Positions 25,168 to 34,326 of a DNA stretch of 64,000 nt are shown piece after piece; within the stretch, counting starts at the first letter, position 1, and every line of letters starts with the position of its first letter. The translations under genes and the position numbers were made by a program. The stretch is taken from assembly GCF_040239565.1 (NCBI RefSeq), contig NZ_JBEHWS010000001.1, forward strand, positions 186,001 through 250,000. Reading direction: 5' to 3'. The stretch is from Fulvimarina sp040239565. Its GTDB lineage: Bacteria > Pseudomonadota > Alphaproteobacteria > Rhizobiales > Rhizobiaceae. The notes beneath the pieces are model-generated. The model was not told the DNA's origin, did not search any database, and saw only the letters and a program-made list of their open reading frames with translations.

Positions 25168-26459
25168 GCCTCGCCTTCCTCTACTGCCTCGTCGCGCTCT
25201 TTGCCGTCGCGGCGATGGGCGCACCGGTCGCCTATGCGATCATGATCGGCTCCTTCGTCTACCTCTATGCCGCCGGTCAGAGCATCGGCGTCGCCGGCAA
25301 GGTGCTGATGGACGGGCTCTATCAGAGCTTCATCCTGCTCGCCGTGCCGCTCTTCATCGTAGCCGCGAACATCATGAATGCGGGGACGGTGTCGGACCGG
25401 CTGCTTCGCTTCTGTGTCGCCGTGGTCGGGCGGTTCCGGGGCGGGCTCGGCCATGTGAACGTGATGGCCTCTCTGGTCTTTTCCGGCATGTCCGGCTCGG
25501 CGGTGGCGGATGCGGCGGGCATCGGCAAGATCATCATCGAGATGATGACCAAGTCCGGCCATTATACGCGCGGCTATGCCGCCGCGATCACGGCCGCGAC
25601 CGCAACCATCGGGCCGATCATCCCGCCATCTATTCCGATGGTGCTCTACGCGCTCGTCTCGAACACCTCGATCGGCTATCTCTTCCTCGCTGGCATCTTT
25701 CCGGGCCTCTTGATGGGCTTCGTACTGATGGCGATGAACTACTGGATTTCCTGGCGCCGCAATTTCGATCTGGAAGATCCGGTGCCGCTGAAGGAGTTGC
25801 CGCGCACCACTTTCCGCGCCTTTCCTGCACTCATGATGCCGGTGATCCTGCTCTATGGCATCTATGGCGGCGTGACGACGCCGACGGAAGCGGCGGCGGT
25901 GGCGGCGTTCTATGCGCTCGTTCTATCAGCGGTCTTCTATCGCAGCCTGACGCTGCGCTCCTTCTACGAGATCCTCGTCACCAGCGCGCGATCCTCGGCC
26001 GCCGTCGGCCTCGTCATCGGCGGAGCGCTGATCCTCAACTACATCGTCGCCTCGGAGAACGTGCCGGCGCAGGTTGCGGATGCGCTGGTGGGGCTCGACG
26101 TCTCGCCACTCGTTTTCCTGATCGGCGTCAACATTCTGATCCTGCTGCTCGGCTGCGTGCTGGACGCCTCGACTATCATTCTCGTCATCATCCCGCTCTT
26201 CCTGCCGACCTGCCGGGAGCTGGGCATCGATCTCGTTCATTTCGGCGTTGTGGCGATCGTCAACTGCATGATCGGCCTCATCACGCCGCCCTACGGTATC
26301 CTGCTCTTCGTCATCAACGCGGTCACGCGCATTCCGCTGGTCGAGATCATCCGCGAGATCTGGCAGTTCCTGGCGGTTCTCGTCTTCGCGCTGCTGCTGC
26401 TGCTCGTCTTCCCTGACATCACTCTGTGGCTGCCGCGGCTGTTCGGTTACGACGGATAG
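25164..26459 (+). CDS. TRAP transporter large permease (DctM family)
   Basis: A 431-residue protein with about twelve hydrophobic segments over its whole length. Typical DctM stretches include VNVMASLVFSGMSGSAVADA with GIGKI, then TAATATIGPIIPPSIPMVLY and VNCMIGLITPPYGILLFV. It forms the sodium-driven translocation channel together with the small permease. It is followed after 41 bases by the DapA-family gene, probably in the same transcript. Confidence 0.93.
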   Translation: MSLAFLYCLVALFAVAAMGAPVAYAIMIGSFVYLYAAGQSIGVAGKVLMDGLYQSFILLAVPLFIVAANIMNAGTVSDRLLRFCVAVVGRFRGGLGHVNVMASLVFSGMSGSAVADAAGIGKIIIEMMTKSGHYTRGYAAAITAATATIGPIIPPSIPMVLYALVSNTSIGYLFLAGIFPGLLMGFVLMAMNYWISWRRNFDLEDPVPLKELPRTTFRAFPALMMPVILLYGIYGGVTTPTEAAAVAAFYALVLSAVFYRSLTLRSFYEILVTSARSSAAVGLVIGGALILNYIVASENVPAQVADALVGLDVSPLVFLIGVNILILLLGCVLDASTIILVIIPLFLPTCRELGIDLVHFGVVAIVNCMIGLITPPYGILLFVINAVTRIPLVEIIREIWQFLAVLVFALLLLLVFPDITLWLPRLFGYDG

Positions 26460-26500
26460 CGACCGCGTCCCGTTCTCAATACCCTTTCAAGGACACTATC

Positions 26501-27430
26501 ATGGCATCGCCGATCTCGGGCATCTTTCCTGTCGTCATCACGCCTTTCACCGAGGATGATCGCATCGATTTCGAGGGCTATGGCCGGCTGCTCGACTGGT
26601 ATCTGGAAAATGGCGCGCAAGGGCTATTCGCGGTCTGCCAGTCCTCCGAGATGCAGGTGCTGTCGCTTGATGAGCGCGTTTCGCTCGCACGCTTCAGCGT
26701 CGAGCATGTGAAGGGCCGCGTGCCGGTGGTGGCGTCCGGGCATATCTCCGACGCTCCGGAAGACCAGAAGACGGAAATGAAGGCGATCGCCGCGACCGGC
26801 GTCGATGCCGTGGTCTTCGTCACCAACCGTCTCGCGGAGCCAAACGCTCCCGACGGCACGCTGGTGAGCCGGCTCGAAGCGCTCATCGCGGCGTTGCCGG
26901 GCGATATGCGCTTCGGCCTCTACGAATGCCCCGCGCCCTATCGCCTGCTTCTGACCGACGACGAACTGAAATGGTGCGCCGATCACGGCCGCTTCGCCTT
27001 CCTGAAAGACGTTTCCTGCGATCTCGCCACTGTGGAGCGACGGCTGGCTCTCGTGAAGGGTACGCCGCTGGCCATCAACAACGCCAACGCCGCCATCGCC
27101 TATGCCGCGATGAAGGCGGGGGGCGAGGGCTTTGCCGGCGTGATGAACAACTTCCATCCGGACCTTTATCGCTGGCTCTACGAGCATGGTACCGCTCATC
27201 CGGACCTCGCGGCGGAGGTGGACGAGTTCCTTGTTCTATCCGCAATGAGCGAGGCGATGGGCTATCCGAAGCTCGCCAAGCGCTTTCATCGCCGCATCGG
27301 CACCTTCGGTAGCGAGCATTCGCGCGTGGTGGCCTATGAGCTGGAGGAGAAACACTGGGCGATCGACGGGGTGCTGGACCATATCGTCGCCGGCGCGAAA
27401 AGACTTCGTGGGCTCATCGCGGCGCTCTGA
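26501..27430 (+). CDS. Dihydrodipicolinate synthase/N-acetylneuraminate lyase family protein
   Basis: A 309-residue class I aldolase or dehydratase of the DapA superfamily. The Schiff-base lysine is at about residue 169 (FLKDVS) and the catalytic tyrosine at about 141 (YECPAPY). The usual GTTGE phosphate/carboxylate loop is replaced by CQSSEMQ (about residues 46-52), so true DapA function is unlikely; a 2-keto-3-deoxy sugar acid or hydroxy-acid lyase is more plausible. The genetic link to a TRAP transporter supports a catabolic role. AAGGAC precedes ATG 26501. Confidence 0.85.
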   Translation: MASPISGIFPVVITPFTEDDRIDFEGYGRLLDWYLENGAQGLFAVCQSSEMQVLSLDERVSLARFSVEHVKGRVPVVASGHISDAPEDQKTEMKAIAATGVDAVVFVTNRLAEPNAPDGTLVSRLEALIAALPGDMRFGLYECPAPYRLLLTDDELKWCADHGRFAFLKDVSCDLATVERRLALVKGTPLAINNANAAIAYAAMKAGGEGFAGVMNNFHPDLYRWLYEHGTAHPDLAAEVDEFLVLSAMSEAMGYPKLAKRFHRRIGTFGSEHSRVVAYELEEKHWAIDGVLDHIVAGAKRLRGLIAAL

Positions 27431-27549
27431 TCCGTCGACGGGCGTATTCGCCATCGGTTTTATCGCAACTTGTGCGCTTCATCGGCGGTCAGAATTGGCA
27501 GTCGGATGCGAGATTCGGGGCCGCCTAGAGGAAGGGAGGAACTGTTACC

Positions 27550-28611
27550 GTGGCACGGGACACAAACCTCGCCGTCGTCGGGGCCGGTCTGATCGGACGG
27601 CGCCACTGTGCGGCGATCGCGATGGCGGACGGTGTCTCGCTATCGGCCCTGGTCGATCCGGCCCCTGAGGCGAGCGGAGTGGCCTCGGCTCTGGGCGTGC
27701 CATGGTTCCGGTCACTCCCTGAGTTGATCGCGGCTGGTGCTGCCGAGGGCGTGATCCTTGCGACACCGAACACGCTTCATGCCGAGGGGACGGAGGCCTG
27801 CGTCGAGGCCGGGCTGCCGGTGCTCGTCGAAAAGCCGATCTTCACCGATCTAGGTGTCGGCCTTGCCATTCTCGATCGGGCCGAGGTGCGCGGCGTGCCG
27901 GTCGCGGTCGGGCATCATCGCCGGCACAATCCCCTGATCAAGCGGGCGCGGCAGGCGATCGAAGAGGGCGACCTCGGGCGGATCGTCGCCGTTCAGGCGA
28001 CGGCCTGGTTCATGAAGCCGGAAACGTATTTCGAGGTCGACTGGCGGCGGGAGAAGGGCGCGGGGCCGGTCTATCTCAATCTCATCCACGATATCGAACT
28101 TCTTCTCCATCTCTGCGGTCCCATCTGCGACGTGAGGGCGGTCGAGTCGAATGCCGTGCGGGGCAATGACGTGGAGGAGACGGCGGTCGTTCTCCTCACC
28201 TTCGAAAACGGCGCACTTGGCACCATAAGTGCCAGCGACACCGTCGTCGCGCCGTGGAGTTGGGAACTGACCGCGCGCGAAAATCCGGCCTATCCGGCGA
28301 CCGCCGAGACCTGCTACTGGATCGGCGGTACACACGGCTCGCTATCCTTGCCGAACCTCTCGCTGTGGACCAACCCTGGCGAACGATCCTGGTGGGAGCC
28401 GATCTCCGAGACGAAGCTGACCTTCGGCTTCGACGATCCGCTCGTTCTTCAGGCCGCACAGTTCGGCCGCGTCGTTCGCGACGAAGAAGCGCCACTCGTG
28501 CCCGGCCGCGACGGCCTTGCTGCACTGACGGTGATCGAAGCGATCAAGCGCGCCGCAGCGAGCGGAGAGACGATACGGCCCGCGACTCTCCTCCAGGAAG
28601 CGAAGGGCTGA
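27550..28611 (+). CDS. Gfo/Idh/MocA family NAD(P)-dependent oxidoreductase
   Basis: A 353-residue protein with an N-terminal Rossmann domain (VVGAGLIGRRHC, about residues 9-20), the family EKP motif (LVEKPIFTD, about residue 96) and a C-terminal alpha/beta domain containing NLIHDIELLLHLCG, where the catalytic histidine lies. Members oxidise or reduce sugars, inositols or sugar acids. The GTG start is supported by GGGAGGA. Position after the TRAP and lyase genes suggests work on the imported compound. Confidence 0.88.
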   Translation: MARDTNLAVVGAGLIGRRHCAAIAMADGVSLSALVDPAPEASGVASALGVPWFRSLPELIAAGAAEGVILATPNTLHAEGTEACVEAGLPVLVEKPIFTDLGVGLAILDRAEVRGVPVAVGHHRRHNPLIKRARQAIEEGDLGRIVAVQATAWFMKPETYFEVDWRREKGAGPVYLNLIHDIELLLHLCGPICDVRAVESNAVRGNDVEETAVVLLTFENGALGTISASDTVVAPWSWELTARENPAYPATAETCYWIGGTHGSLSLPNLSLWTNPGERSWWEPISETKLTFGFDDPLVLQAAQFGRVVRDEEAPLVPGRDGLAALTVIEAIKRAAASGETIRPATLLQEAKG

Positions 28612-28784
28612 GAACCGACGACCCGGCCACCGTCATTCGGGCTGGATATCGCGGAAGGCGATGTTCACCAGAGCCTGAGCCTTGATGCAGAAAGTGTGCG
28701 ACAGGACCTGCAAAAAGCCGATCCGCTCCTGAAGCGCGAACGGGCTTTGTTGTTTCTGACGAGGCTGCGGAACAGCTATCGACT

Positions 28785-30290
28785 TTAGCGTGCCACAGTT
28801 GCCTCACCGACGGGTGCCGTCTTTGCGGTAACGCGCAATGGTGCATGTGCTGTCGCCATAAATTCGGTAGCGTTGTCGGTTCGCGGTTTGGTGGCGAGGC
28901 TGACTGCGACGAAGAGGAGCGCAGAGACCGGAAGGCCGAGAATACCTGCGTTCAGCCCGAACAGGGAATTGCCGGTCAGATACATCGCGATCACGAACAG
29001 GCCCCCGCCGACGATGGACGCGAGCGCGCCGGCGGCGGTGCCGCGCTTCCAGAAGAAGGCACCGACGATCACCGGCACAATCACGACGAGGCCGGTCGAC
29101 GCTGCAACTGCGAGGACGGCGATGAGGCTGAACTCCATCGCTGCAAAGCCGAGGGCAATGAGCGAAATCACCGGAATGACGATCTTGCCGATCGCGAGCT
29201 GTCGTCTGTCGTCGCTACCGGTCTTCACGTTGGCGTAGACGTCCCGCGCCAGCATGGAGGAGAGGGTGAGGAGGATCGAATCGATCGTCGAGACGGCGGC
29301 CGCCAGGATGCCCACCATGACCGCGACACCGAGAAGCGGCGGCACGAAGTCGGAGGACAGGAGGGTCGAGGTGGCGAGATCGGCCTTTTCGAGATCCGGG
29401 AACGCGACATAGGCAGAGAAGCCCCACAACACCGAAACCAGCGTATAGACGAGGCCGAAAGCGAGGAAGATCATCAGCATCCGCCGCAGCGCGCCGAGCG
29501 AGGCCGGCATGTAGAGACGCTGCGAGACCTGCGGATTGGAGATCGCGAAGAAGAACCACGGGATCGTCAGTCCGAGGAACGTGGTGAAGGAGAACAGGCC
29601 CGGGCCCGGCACCGTCAGCATGGCCGGATCACGCTCGGCGACCGCATCGAACAGAGCTGTAAAGCCGCCGAGTTCCGCGACGACGAGGACGACGACCGCT
29701 ACGGAGGCGACAATCATCAAGAGGGCCTGAAGGCTGTCTGTCCACATGACCGAGCGGATGCCGGCGATGTAGGAGAACGCGATTGCGAGAAGCGTTGCGA
29801 CGACGATGCCGACACCGAACGAGATCGTGCCGCCGCTGATGCCGGAAAGTAGGTATCCCACGCCTGCCAGCTGGACCGCCGAATACGGAATAAGGAAGAT
29901 GCAGCCAGCGACCGCGGCGGCCATTGCAACCCAACGGCTTCCATAGCGTGCGCCCAGCATCTCGGATGGCGTCACGAAGCCATAGGCTTTTCCGACGGCC
30001 CAGAAGCGCGGACCGAAGATTGCCACCAGCGAGACGCCTGCGAAATAGACGATTTCGAAACCGAGCGCGCCGACACCGCCCTTATAGGTAAGCCCGGCGA
30101 GGCCCACCATCATGAAAGCCGAATAGGTCGTCGCTGAGTACGAAAGGGCCGAGACGATGCCGCCCATGGCCCTGCCGCCAATGAAGTAGTCCGACATGGA
30201 GTTGGACTCGCTGGAGCGGGACATGTAGGCCACGGCGACGGAGGCGACGATATAGATCGCAACCCCTGCGAGAATGAGGGTCGTGGTCAT
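28785..30290 (-). CDS. Sodium:solute symporter family protein
   Basis: A 501-residue integral membrane protein with about thirteen hydrophobic segments, the size of SSS-family transporters. The N-terminal YFIGGRAMGGIVSALSYSAT region with its serine-rich helix and the later GILAAAVSTIDSILLTLSSM stretch are family hallmarks of the sodium sites. The substrate is not evident. Its start overlaps the stop of a small membrane protein gene just upstream, a two-gene arrangement seen for several SSS carriers. It is convergent with the oxidoreductase gene. Confidence 0.9.
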   Translation of the reverse strand: MTTTLILAGVAIYIVASVAVAYMSRSSESNSMSDYFIGGRAMGGIVSALSYSATTYSAFMMVGLAGLTYKGGVGALGFEIVYFAGVSLVAIFGPRFWAVGKAYGFVTPSEMLGARYGSRWVAMAAAVAGCIFLIPYSAVQLAGVGYLLSGISGGTISFGVGIVVATLLAIAFSYIAGIRSVMWTDSLQALLMIVASVAVVVLVVAELGGFTALFDAVAERDPAMLTVPGPGLFSFTTFLGLTIPWFFFAISNPQVSQRLYMPASLGALRRMLMIFLAFGLVYTLVSVLWGFSAYVAFPDLEKADLATSTLLSSDFVPPLLGVAVMVGILAAAVSTIDSILLTLSSMLARDVYANVKTGSDDRRQLAIGKIVIPVISLIALGFAAMEFSLIAVLAVAASTGLVVIVPVIVGAFFWKRGTAAGALASIVGGGLFVIAMYLTGNSLFGLNAGILGLPVSALLFVAVSLATKPRTDNATEFMATAHAPLRVTAKTAPVGEATVAR

Positions 30291-30472
30291 CAGTCGTTGT
30301 CTCCGAAGCGAGCGGTCGCCATGGCGTTGAGTGCGATTACGACAAGCCCGGCAAGCGACCAGAAAAGAAAGGCACCAGTCCAGTCGGCAACGTCTCCGAG
30401 CATGCCGTAGGGCACGACGTAACAGGCGGCGATCAAGAGCAGCATCAGTCCGAAACTGAGTTTCCGTAGCAT
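30290..30472 (-). CDS. Small membrane protein paired with the symporter
   Basis: A 60-residue protein with two hydrophobic helices (about residues 5-23 and 31-50) separated by a short turn. Its TGA overlaps the ATG of the symporter, so translation is coupled. Small two-helix proteins are often encoded directly before SSS symporters; I infer an assembly or stabilising role and assign no named family. Confidence 0.7.
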   Translation of the reverse strand: MLRKLSFGLMLLLIAACYVVPYGMLGDVADWTGAFLFWSLAGLVVIALNAMATARFGDND

Positions 30473-30527
30473 TGCGTTACCTCATCAGTTGAGCGGACCT
30501 GCCGTCCGCTGACGAAAAGTTGGAATG

Positions 30528-30731
30528 TCAGTCGGAGAAGACGGACTTAAGCCAGCTCAGAACATCGCCGCTATCTGTAACATCCACGTATTTCTGGCCA
30601 ATGTCGTAGAGGTTGGCTTCGTGTGGTGCCGTCGCTCCGTCGGCGCAGTAATCGAACGGAACGAGTACGTTGAAGACGGCCATGTAGCTCTTGACGCGTT
30701 CGGCATCGAGACCGCTCGCCCGTTTCGACAA
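30528..30731 (-). pseudogene. Isochorismatase-like hydrolase, C-terminal fragment
   Basis: A 67-codon reading frame ends with VLVPFDYCADGATAPHEAN, LYDIGQKYVDV and DVLSWLKS. This is the end of cysteine hydrolases of the isochorismatase/N-carbamoylsarcosine amidase type, where the APHxANLxDI motif is characteristic. The N-terminal two thirds, including the catalytic Asp, Lys and Cys, is absent, so the fragment cannot be an active enzyme. Confidence 0.6.
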
Positions 30732-31074
30732 TAACTCAGTGATGGGACAGGCAGTCGAGCCGAGCCTTATCTGCTTGGTCGCTTCGGGGCGAGGCAGGTC
30801 TATGTCGACCCGCTGGCTGCCAGCATCAACGCCTCCAGGTCGACCGAAGAAAATGGGTCAGGCCGCAATTTGCCTGATCAGGAAATCCGGCGCGCTAAAT
30901 CCTTCTGTAGAGCGCAAATGCGATCTGCTCATCTGAATACCGGTTCTTCGGCTTCTCTTGGCATTCCCCTCAAGGAAATTTTGTGCCCGAAAGTTCGCAT
31001 TGAAATAGAACCAGTGTCCTGGGGGCGGGAGCCTCACAGCCAAGCAGAGCGTTTCACATGCCGGCGCTTAGAGG
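30732..31074. other. Gene-free stretch between two gene fragments
   Basis: No gene can be supported here. Short open stretches on both strands lack family resemblance and ribosome binding sites. It lies between the isochorismatase-like and RraA-like fragments and is probably eroded coding DNA. Confidence 0.45.
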
Positions 31075-31296
31075 GGGCTGTCGATCAGTCCCGGCGGCAT
31101 GGTGCTGGCTGATGCGGATGGCTTGATCTTCCTTCCCCAGGAATTTGCAGAGCAGATCATCGAGGACGCGGACGACCTTGCACAGTTCGAAGCGAAGATC
31201 GGCTCGGAACTGCCGTTTGGGAGCAGTCGTGCAGACGTGTTTGGAAACAATCCGTGTTTCGCCCATATCAGGCCACGCTGGACAACTGAGGCCTGA
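31075..31296 (+). pseudogene. RraA-like/HMG-aldolase family, C-terminal fragment
   Basis: About 70 codons ending at TGA 31294-31296 read MVLADADGLIFLPQEFAEQI, then FGNNPCFAHIR near the end. This resembles the final part of RraA-superfamily aldolases/dimethylmenaquinone methyltransferase-like proteins (PGDxVxADxDGVxxxP). The N-terminal two thirds is missing. The fragment ends three bases before the alcohol dehydrogenase start, suggesting the two were once in one operon. Confidence 0.6.
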
Positions 31297-31299
31297 CCC

Positions 31300-32427
31300 A
31301 TGAGCCTGATCAACTATCTTGCACCGATCCGCTTCGAGCCGGGCGCGATCAAGCATTTGCCCGAGATTCTGAGCGAACTCCAAATTTCGCGGCCTCTGAT
31401 CATCAGCGACAAGGGGGTGAGCGATGCCGGTATCACGAGCCGCATCGTCGAACTGTGCCCGGCCGACGTGACCGTCTTCGTGGACGTTCCGTCCAATCCC
31501 ACGGAAGAAGCCGTCCTCGCCGCGCTCGAAATCTGCCGGTCTAAGGAATGCGACGGGATTGTCGCGATCGGCGGCGGTTCGCCGATCGATCTCGCCAAGG
31601 GTGTCGCGTTGCTCGCGACCCATGCGGGAGATCTCGAACACTATGCCGCGATCTATGGCGGCATCGGCCGGATCACGCCGAAGGTCTTGCCACTGATCGC
31701 GATCCCGACGACGGCCGGCACGGGCTCGGAGGTGGGCCGCGCGGCGCTGATCACCCTGAGGGACGGACGCAAGCTCGGCTTTATCAGCGGTCATCTCATC
31801 CCGAAGACGGCGATCTGCGATCCCGAGCTGACGCTCGGCCTGCCGCCGGCGCTGACCGCCGCAACCGGCCTCGATGCGCTGTCCCATTGCGTCGAAACGC
31901 TGTTCTCGCCGCGCTTCAATCCGCCCGCCGAGGCAATCGCCCTCGACGGCGCGGGCCGGATCTGGCGCAATCTCGAGAAGGTGGTCGCCGATGGCAGCGA
32001 TCTCGACGCCCGCTCGGAAATGATGATGGGGGCGCTCGAAGGCGGGCTGACCTTCCAGAAGGGGCTCGGCGCGATCCACGCGCTCAGCCACGCCCTCGGC
32101 GGACTGAAATCCCCCTCGCTCCATCATGGCACGCTGAATGCGATCCTCCTGCCGCCGGTCGTCCGGGTAAACGCCCCCCATGTCGGCGGCAAGCTCTCGC
32201 GGCTGAAGCAGGCAATGGGGCTTTCGGAGAATGCGGATCTCGAACGAGAACTCGCTGACCTCAACACTCGGCTCGGCATCGCCAAGGGGTTGCGGACGCT
32301 GGGCGTTTCGGAAGAGAATCTACCCTGGGTCGTCGAACGGGCGCTCGCAGACCACTCCCACGCCACCAATCCGGTCGATCTCAGCGCCGAGGAATATCGC
32401 GCGCTTCTCGACGAGGTGATGGTTTGA
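31300..32427 (+). CDS. Iron-containing alcohol dehydrogenase
   Basis: A 375-residue group III dehydrogenase. The NAD-binding GGGSPIDLAKG (about residues 88-98), PTTAGTGSEV (about 139) and metal-ligand motifs DALSHCVE and HALSHALGG followed by HHGTLNA are all intact. The protein starts directly after the RraA-like fragment and lies in a region of sugar-acid catabolism genes, so a tartronate-semialdehyde, hydroxy-acid or aldehyde substrate is possible but not shown. Confidence 0.9.
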   Translation: MSLINYLAPIRFEPGAIKHLPEILSELQISRPLIISDKGVSDAGITSRIVELCPADVTVFVDVPSNPTEEAVLAALEICRSKECDGIVAIGGGSPIDLAKGVALLATHAGDLEHYAAIYGGIGRITPKVLPLIAIPTTAGTGSEVGRAALITLRDGRKLGFISGHLIPKTAICDPELTLGLPPALTAATGLDALSHCVETLFSPRFNPPAEAIALDGAGRIWRNLEKVVADGSDLDARSEMMMGALEGGLTFQKGLGAIHALSHALGGLKSPSLHHGTLNAILLPPVVRVNAPHVGGKLSRLKQAMGLSENADLERELADLNTRLGIAKGLRTLGVSEENLPWVVERALADHSHATNPVDLSAEEYRALLDEVMV

Positions 32428-32529
32428 TGGCCGATCAGCCCGCGAACGCGTTTCTCTGCATCGGTCTGATAGGCAACTGCTTGAGGCCCTAGCTGATCAA
32501 GGCCAGCTCTGCCGTAACGGCTTGCGGAG

Positions 32530-32640
32530 TGACCATTACGTCAATCTCCCGACTGCGAATGTCGTCCGGCACTCCTCCCGTGCTATCGGTCCGTTCTTCC
32601 GCCTGTTCGACGAAAGCCTACGGCTAGGACGTCGAAATGA
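32530..32640 (+). pseudogene. FAH-family remnant, inverted relative to the intact gene
   Basis: The plus strand at 32580-32621 encodes AIGPFFRLFDES, identical to a segment of the intact FAH-family protein encoded on the opposite strand at 32682-33857, and the preceding bases align with its DVNLRDVEGRSALLL region with many changes and a gap of about 30 bases. It is a small, degenerate second copy lying in opposite orientation. Confidence 0.6.
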
Positions 32641-32681
32641 CTCGACGCCCTAAGGATGCCTGAAACGATCTTGGCCTTCGC

Positions 32682-33857
32682 TCACGCGAGAAAACCGCGG
32701 GCGGCGAGGTTTCGCATGAGATGGGACGTCCCGAAGCGCCAGGGCGGGCATTCGGTGGAAAGGCGCACCGTGTTGCGGAGGGTGCCGAGGGAGGGTGTGC
32801 TGATCGTCACCACGTCGCCGCGCTTGTGCGTGAAGCCCGAGCCCGGCTTGTCGCGATCCTCGATGGGCGCGAAGAGCGTGCCGAGGAAGAGGACGAAGCC
32901 GTCGGGATATTGGTGATGACCGCCGATCGTCTGGGCGACGATGTCTTCGGGATCGCGGCTGATCTCGCTCATCGAGCTTGAACCGTTCAGCGTGAAGCCG
33001 TCTTCCGCGCCTTCGACCTTGAGGGTCAGCTCTTCGCGTCTCACATCGTCAATCCCATAGCTTTCGTCGAAGAGGCGGAAGAAGGGGCCGATCGCGGACG
33101 AGGCGTTGTTGTCCTTGGCCTTGCCGAGGAGGAGGGCCGAGCGGCCTTCGACGTCGCGCAGGTTCACGTCGTTGCCGATGGTCGCACCCTTGATGCGGCC
33201 CTTGCTGTCGACGGCGAGCACGATTTCCGGCTCGGGATTGTTCCAGGCGGACATCGGGTGGAGCCCGACCGAAGCGCCCCAGCCGACCGAGGACATTGGC
33301 TGGCTCTTGGTGAAGACCTCCGCATCCGGGCCGATGCCGACCTCGAGATATTGCGACCAGATGCCTTCCTCTATGAGGACGGATTTCACCTTCGCTGCCT
33401 CCGGCGATCCGGGCTTCAGCTGGCGCAGGCTGTCGCCGATGATGCCGGTGATGCGCTGGCGGATGTCGTTCTGCAGCGACTGGTCGCCGGCGGCGGCCTC
33501 CTCGATCACGCGCTCGACCATTGAGCGGACGAAGGTGACGCCGGCGGCTTTCACCGCCTGAAGATCGCACGGGGCGAGGAGATGGAGCGTGGTCTCGCCA
33601 TCGGAGGGCTCGATCGACTGGGCTGCGATCGTTTCGAGGTCGCCGAGGTCCTCACCCTCCGCACCGGCCACCACCGCCGCCGGATCGTCCTCCTCAAGGA
33701 GATCGCGCATGGTGGGTCCGGCATTGCCGGTGACGTCGATAAGCCGGCCCTCACGCACGGTGACGATCGCGGGCCCGCCCCGATCCGGCCGCCAGACGCG
33801 GCCGACCAGCGTTCCGGGTCCGGTTTCGGGCAGAAGCGTGTTCATTGGCATGTCCAT
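32682..33857 (-). CDS. Fumarylacetoacetate hydrolase family protein
   Basis: A 391-residue FAH-fold protein. An N-terminal domain (to about residue 95) precedes the catalytic fold, where VGIGPDAEVFTKSQP, EPEIVLAVDSKG and TIGNDVNLRDVEG supply the acidic metal ligands. Members of this longer subgroup act as sugar-acid dehydratases (for example 2-keto-3-deoxy-arabonate type) or decarboxylase/hydrolases. Its neighbourhood with a UxaA-type dehydratase supports sugar-acid catabolism. Three methionines (residues 1, 3, 5) are possible starts and no strong ribosome binding site decides among them. Confidence 0.85.
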   Translation of the reverse strand: MDMPMNTLLPETGPGTLVGRVWRPDRGGPAIVTVREGRLIDVTGNAGPTMRDLLEEDDPAAVVAGAEGEDLGDLETIAAQSIEPSDGETTLHLLAPCDLQAVKAAGVTFVRSMVERVIEEAAAGDQSLQNDIRQRITGIIGDSLRQLKPGSPEAAKVKSVLIEEGIWSQYLEVGIGPDAEVFTKSQPMSSVGWGASVGLHPMSAWNNPEPEIVLAVDSKGRIKGATIGNDVNLRDVEGRSALLLGKAKDNNASSAIGPFFRLFDESYGIDDVRREELTLKVEGAEDGFTLNGSSSMSEISRDPEDIVAQTIGGHHQYPDGFVLFLGTLFAPIEDRDKPGSGFTHKRGDVVTISTPSLGTLRNTVRLSTECPPWRFGTSHLMRNLAARGFLA

Positions 33858-33994
33858 GTTCTTGCGCGGCCCGCGTCCGGTCCGGTTCCCCGATCGATCG
33901 TCGGTGGGCCGTTGGATCGGCAGGCTTTGAGTCGGAGGTGTTTATGCCCCTGTTTGGACCTGCGCTTCAATGCCCGGACGCGAGGCATGAAGCT

Positions 33995-34326
33995 CAAGCC
34001 CGGCGGAATGCTTGGAGATAAGGGCACGCCCTTCGCTAGCGCGTCGCCCTCTCGCTTTAGGCGACTTTCGCCCGGCAGGCGCACGGGGCGCTCCGCATCG
34101 CTCAACGGATTTTACGGCATTGTGCGCTGAGAGCGTGCATCTGATGGGCGATGGAATCGGTGCCCAGAATGTGTCCGCATCGAACACCTGAACGAAGACC
34201 GACGTTCCCCAGCCGGTGGTTTTGTCGGCGCGGCCGCTGGTGAGCGCCTCCACCATCAGCGCGAGGCCGTAGCCCTTGTGGCCGCTTTCGTTACGCGTCC
34301 TCAGGCCGCCGAATTTCGTATGATCC
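33995..34326 (-). pseudogene. Ldh2-type malate/lactate dehydrogenase, C-terminal fragment
   Basis: Immediately after the UxaA-family stop codon the minus strand reads HKGYGLALMVEALTSG and TTGWGTSVFVQVFD, then in a second frame SIAHQMHALSA, and in a third RLPGESRLKREGDALAKGVP followed by LSPSI. These are consecutive parts of the C-terminal third of the Ldh2/malate-lactate-ureidoglycolate dehydrogenase family. Two frameshifts and loss of the N-terminal part make it a pseudogene. Confidence 0.75.

Noticed and set aside
28845..29852. 335-codon plus-strand open frame opposite the symporter
   Set aside because: Composition is extreme (Arg, Asp, Glu, Gly) as expected of the antisense of a membrane protein gene.
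30490..30512. AGCGGAC/GTCCGCT hairpin upstream of the small membrane protein gene
   Set aside because: A perfect 7-bp stem, but it has no T run and no clear partner feature, so neither terminator nor operator can be claimed.
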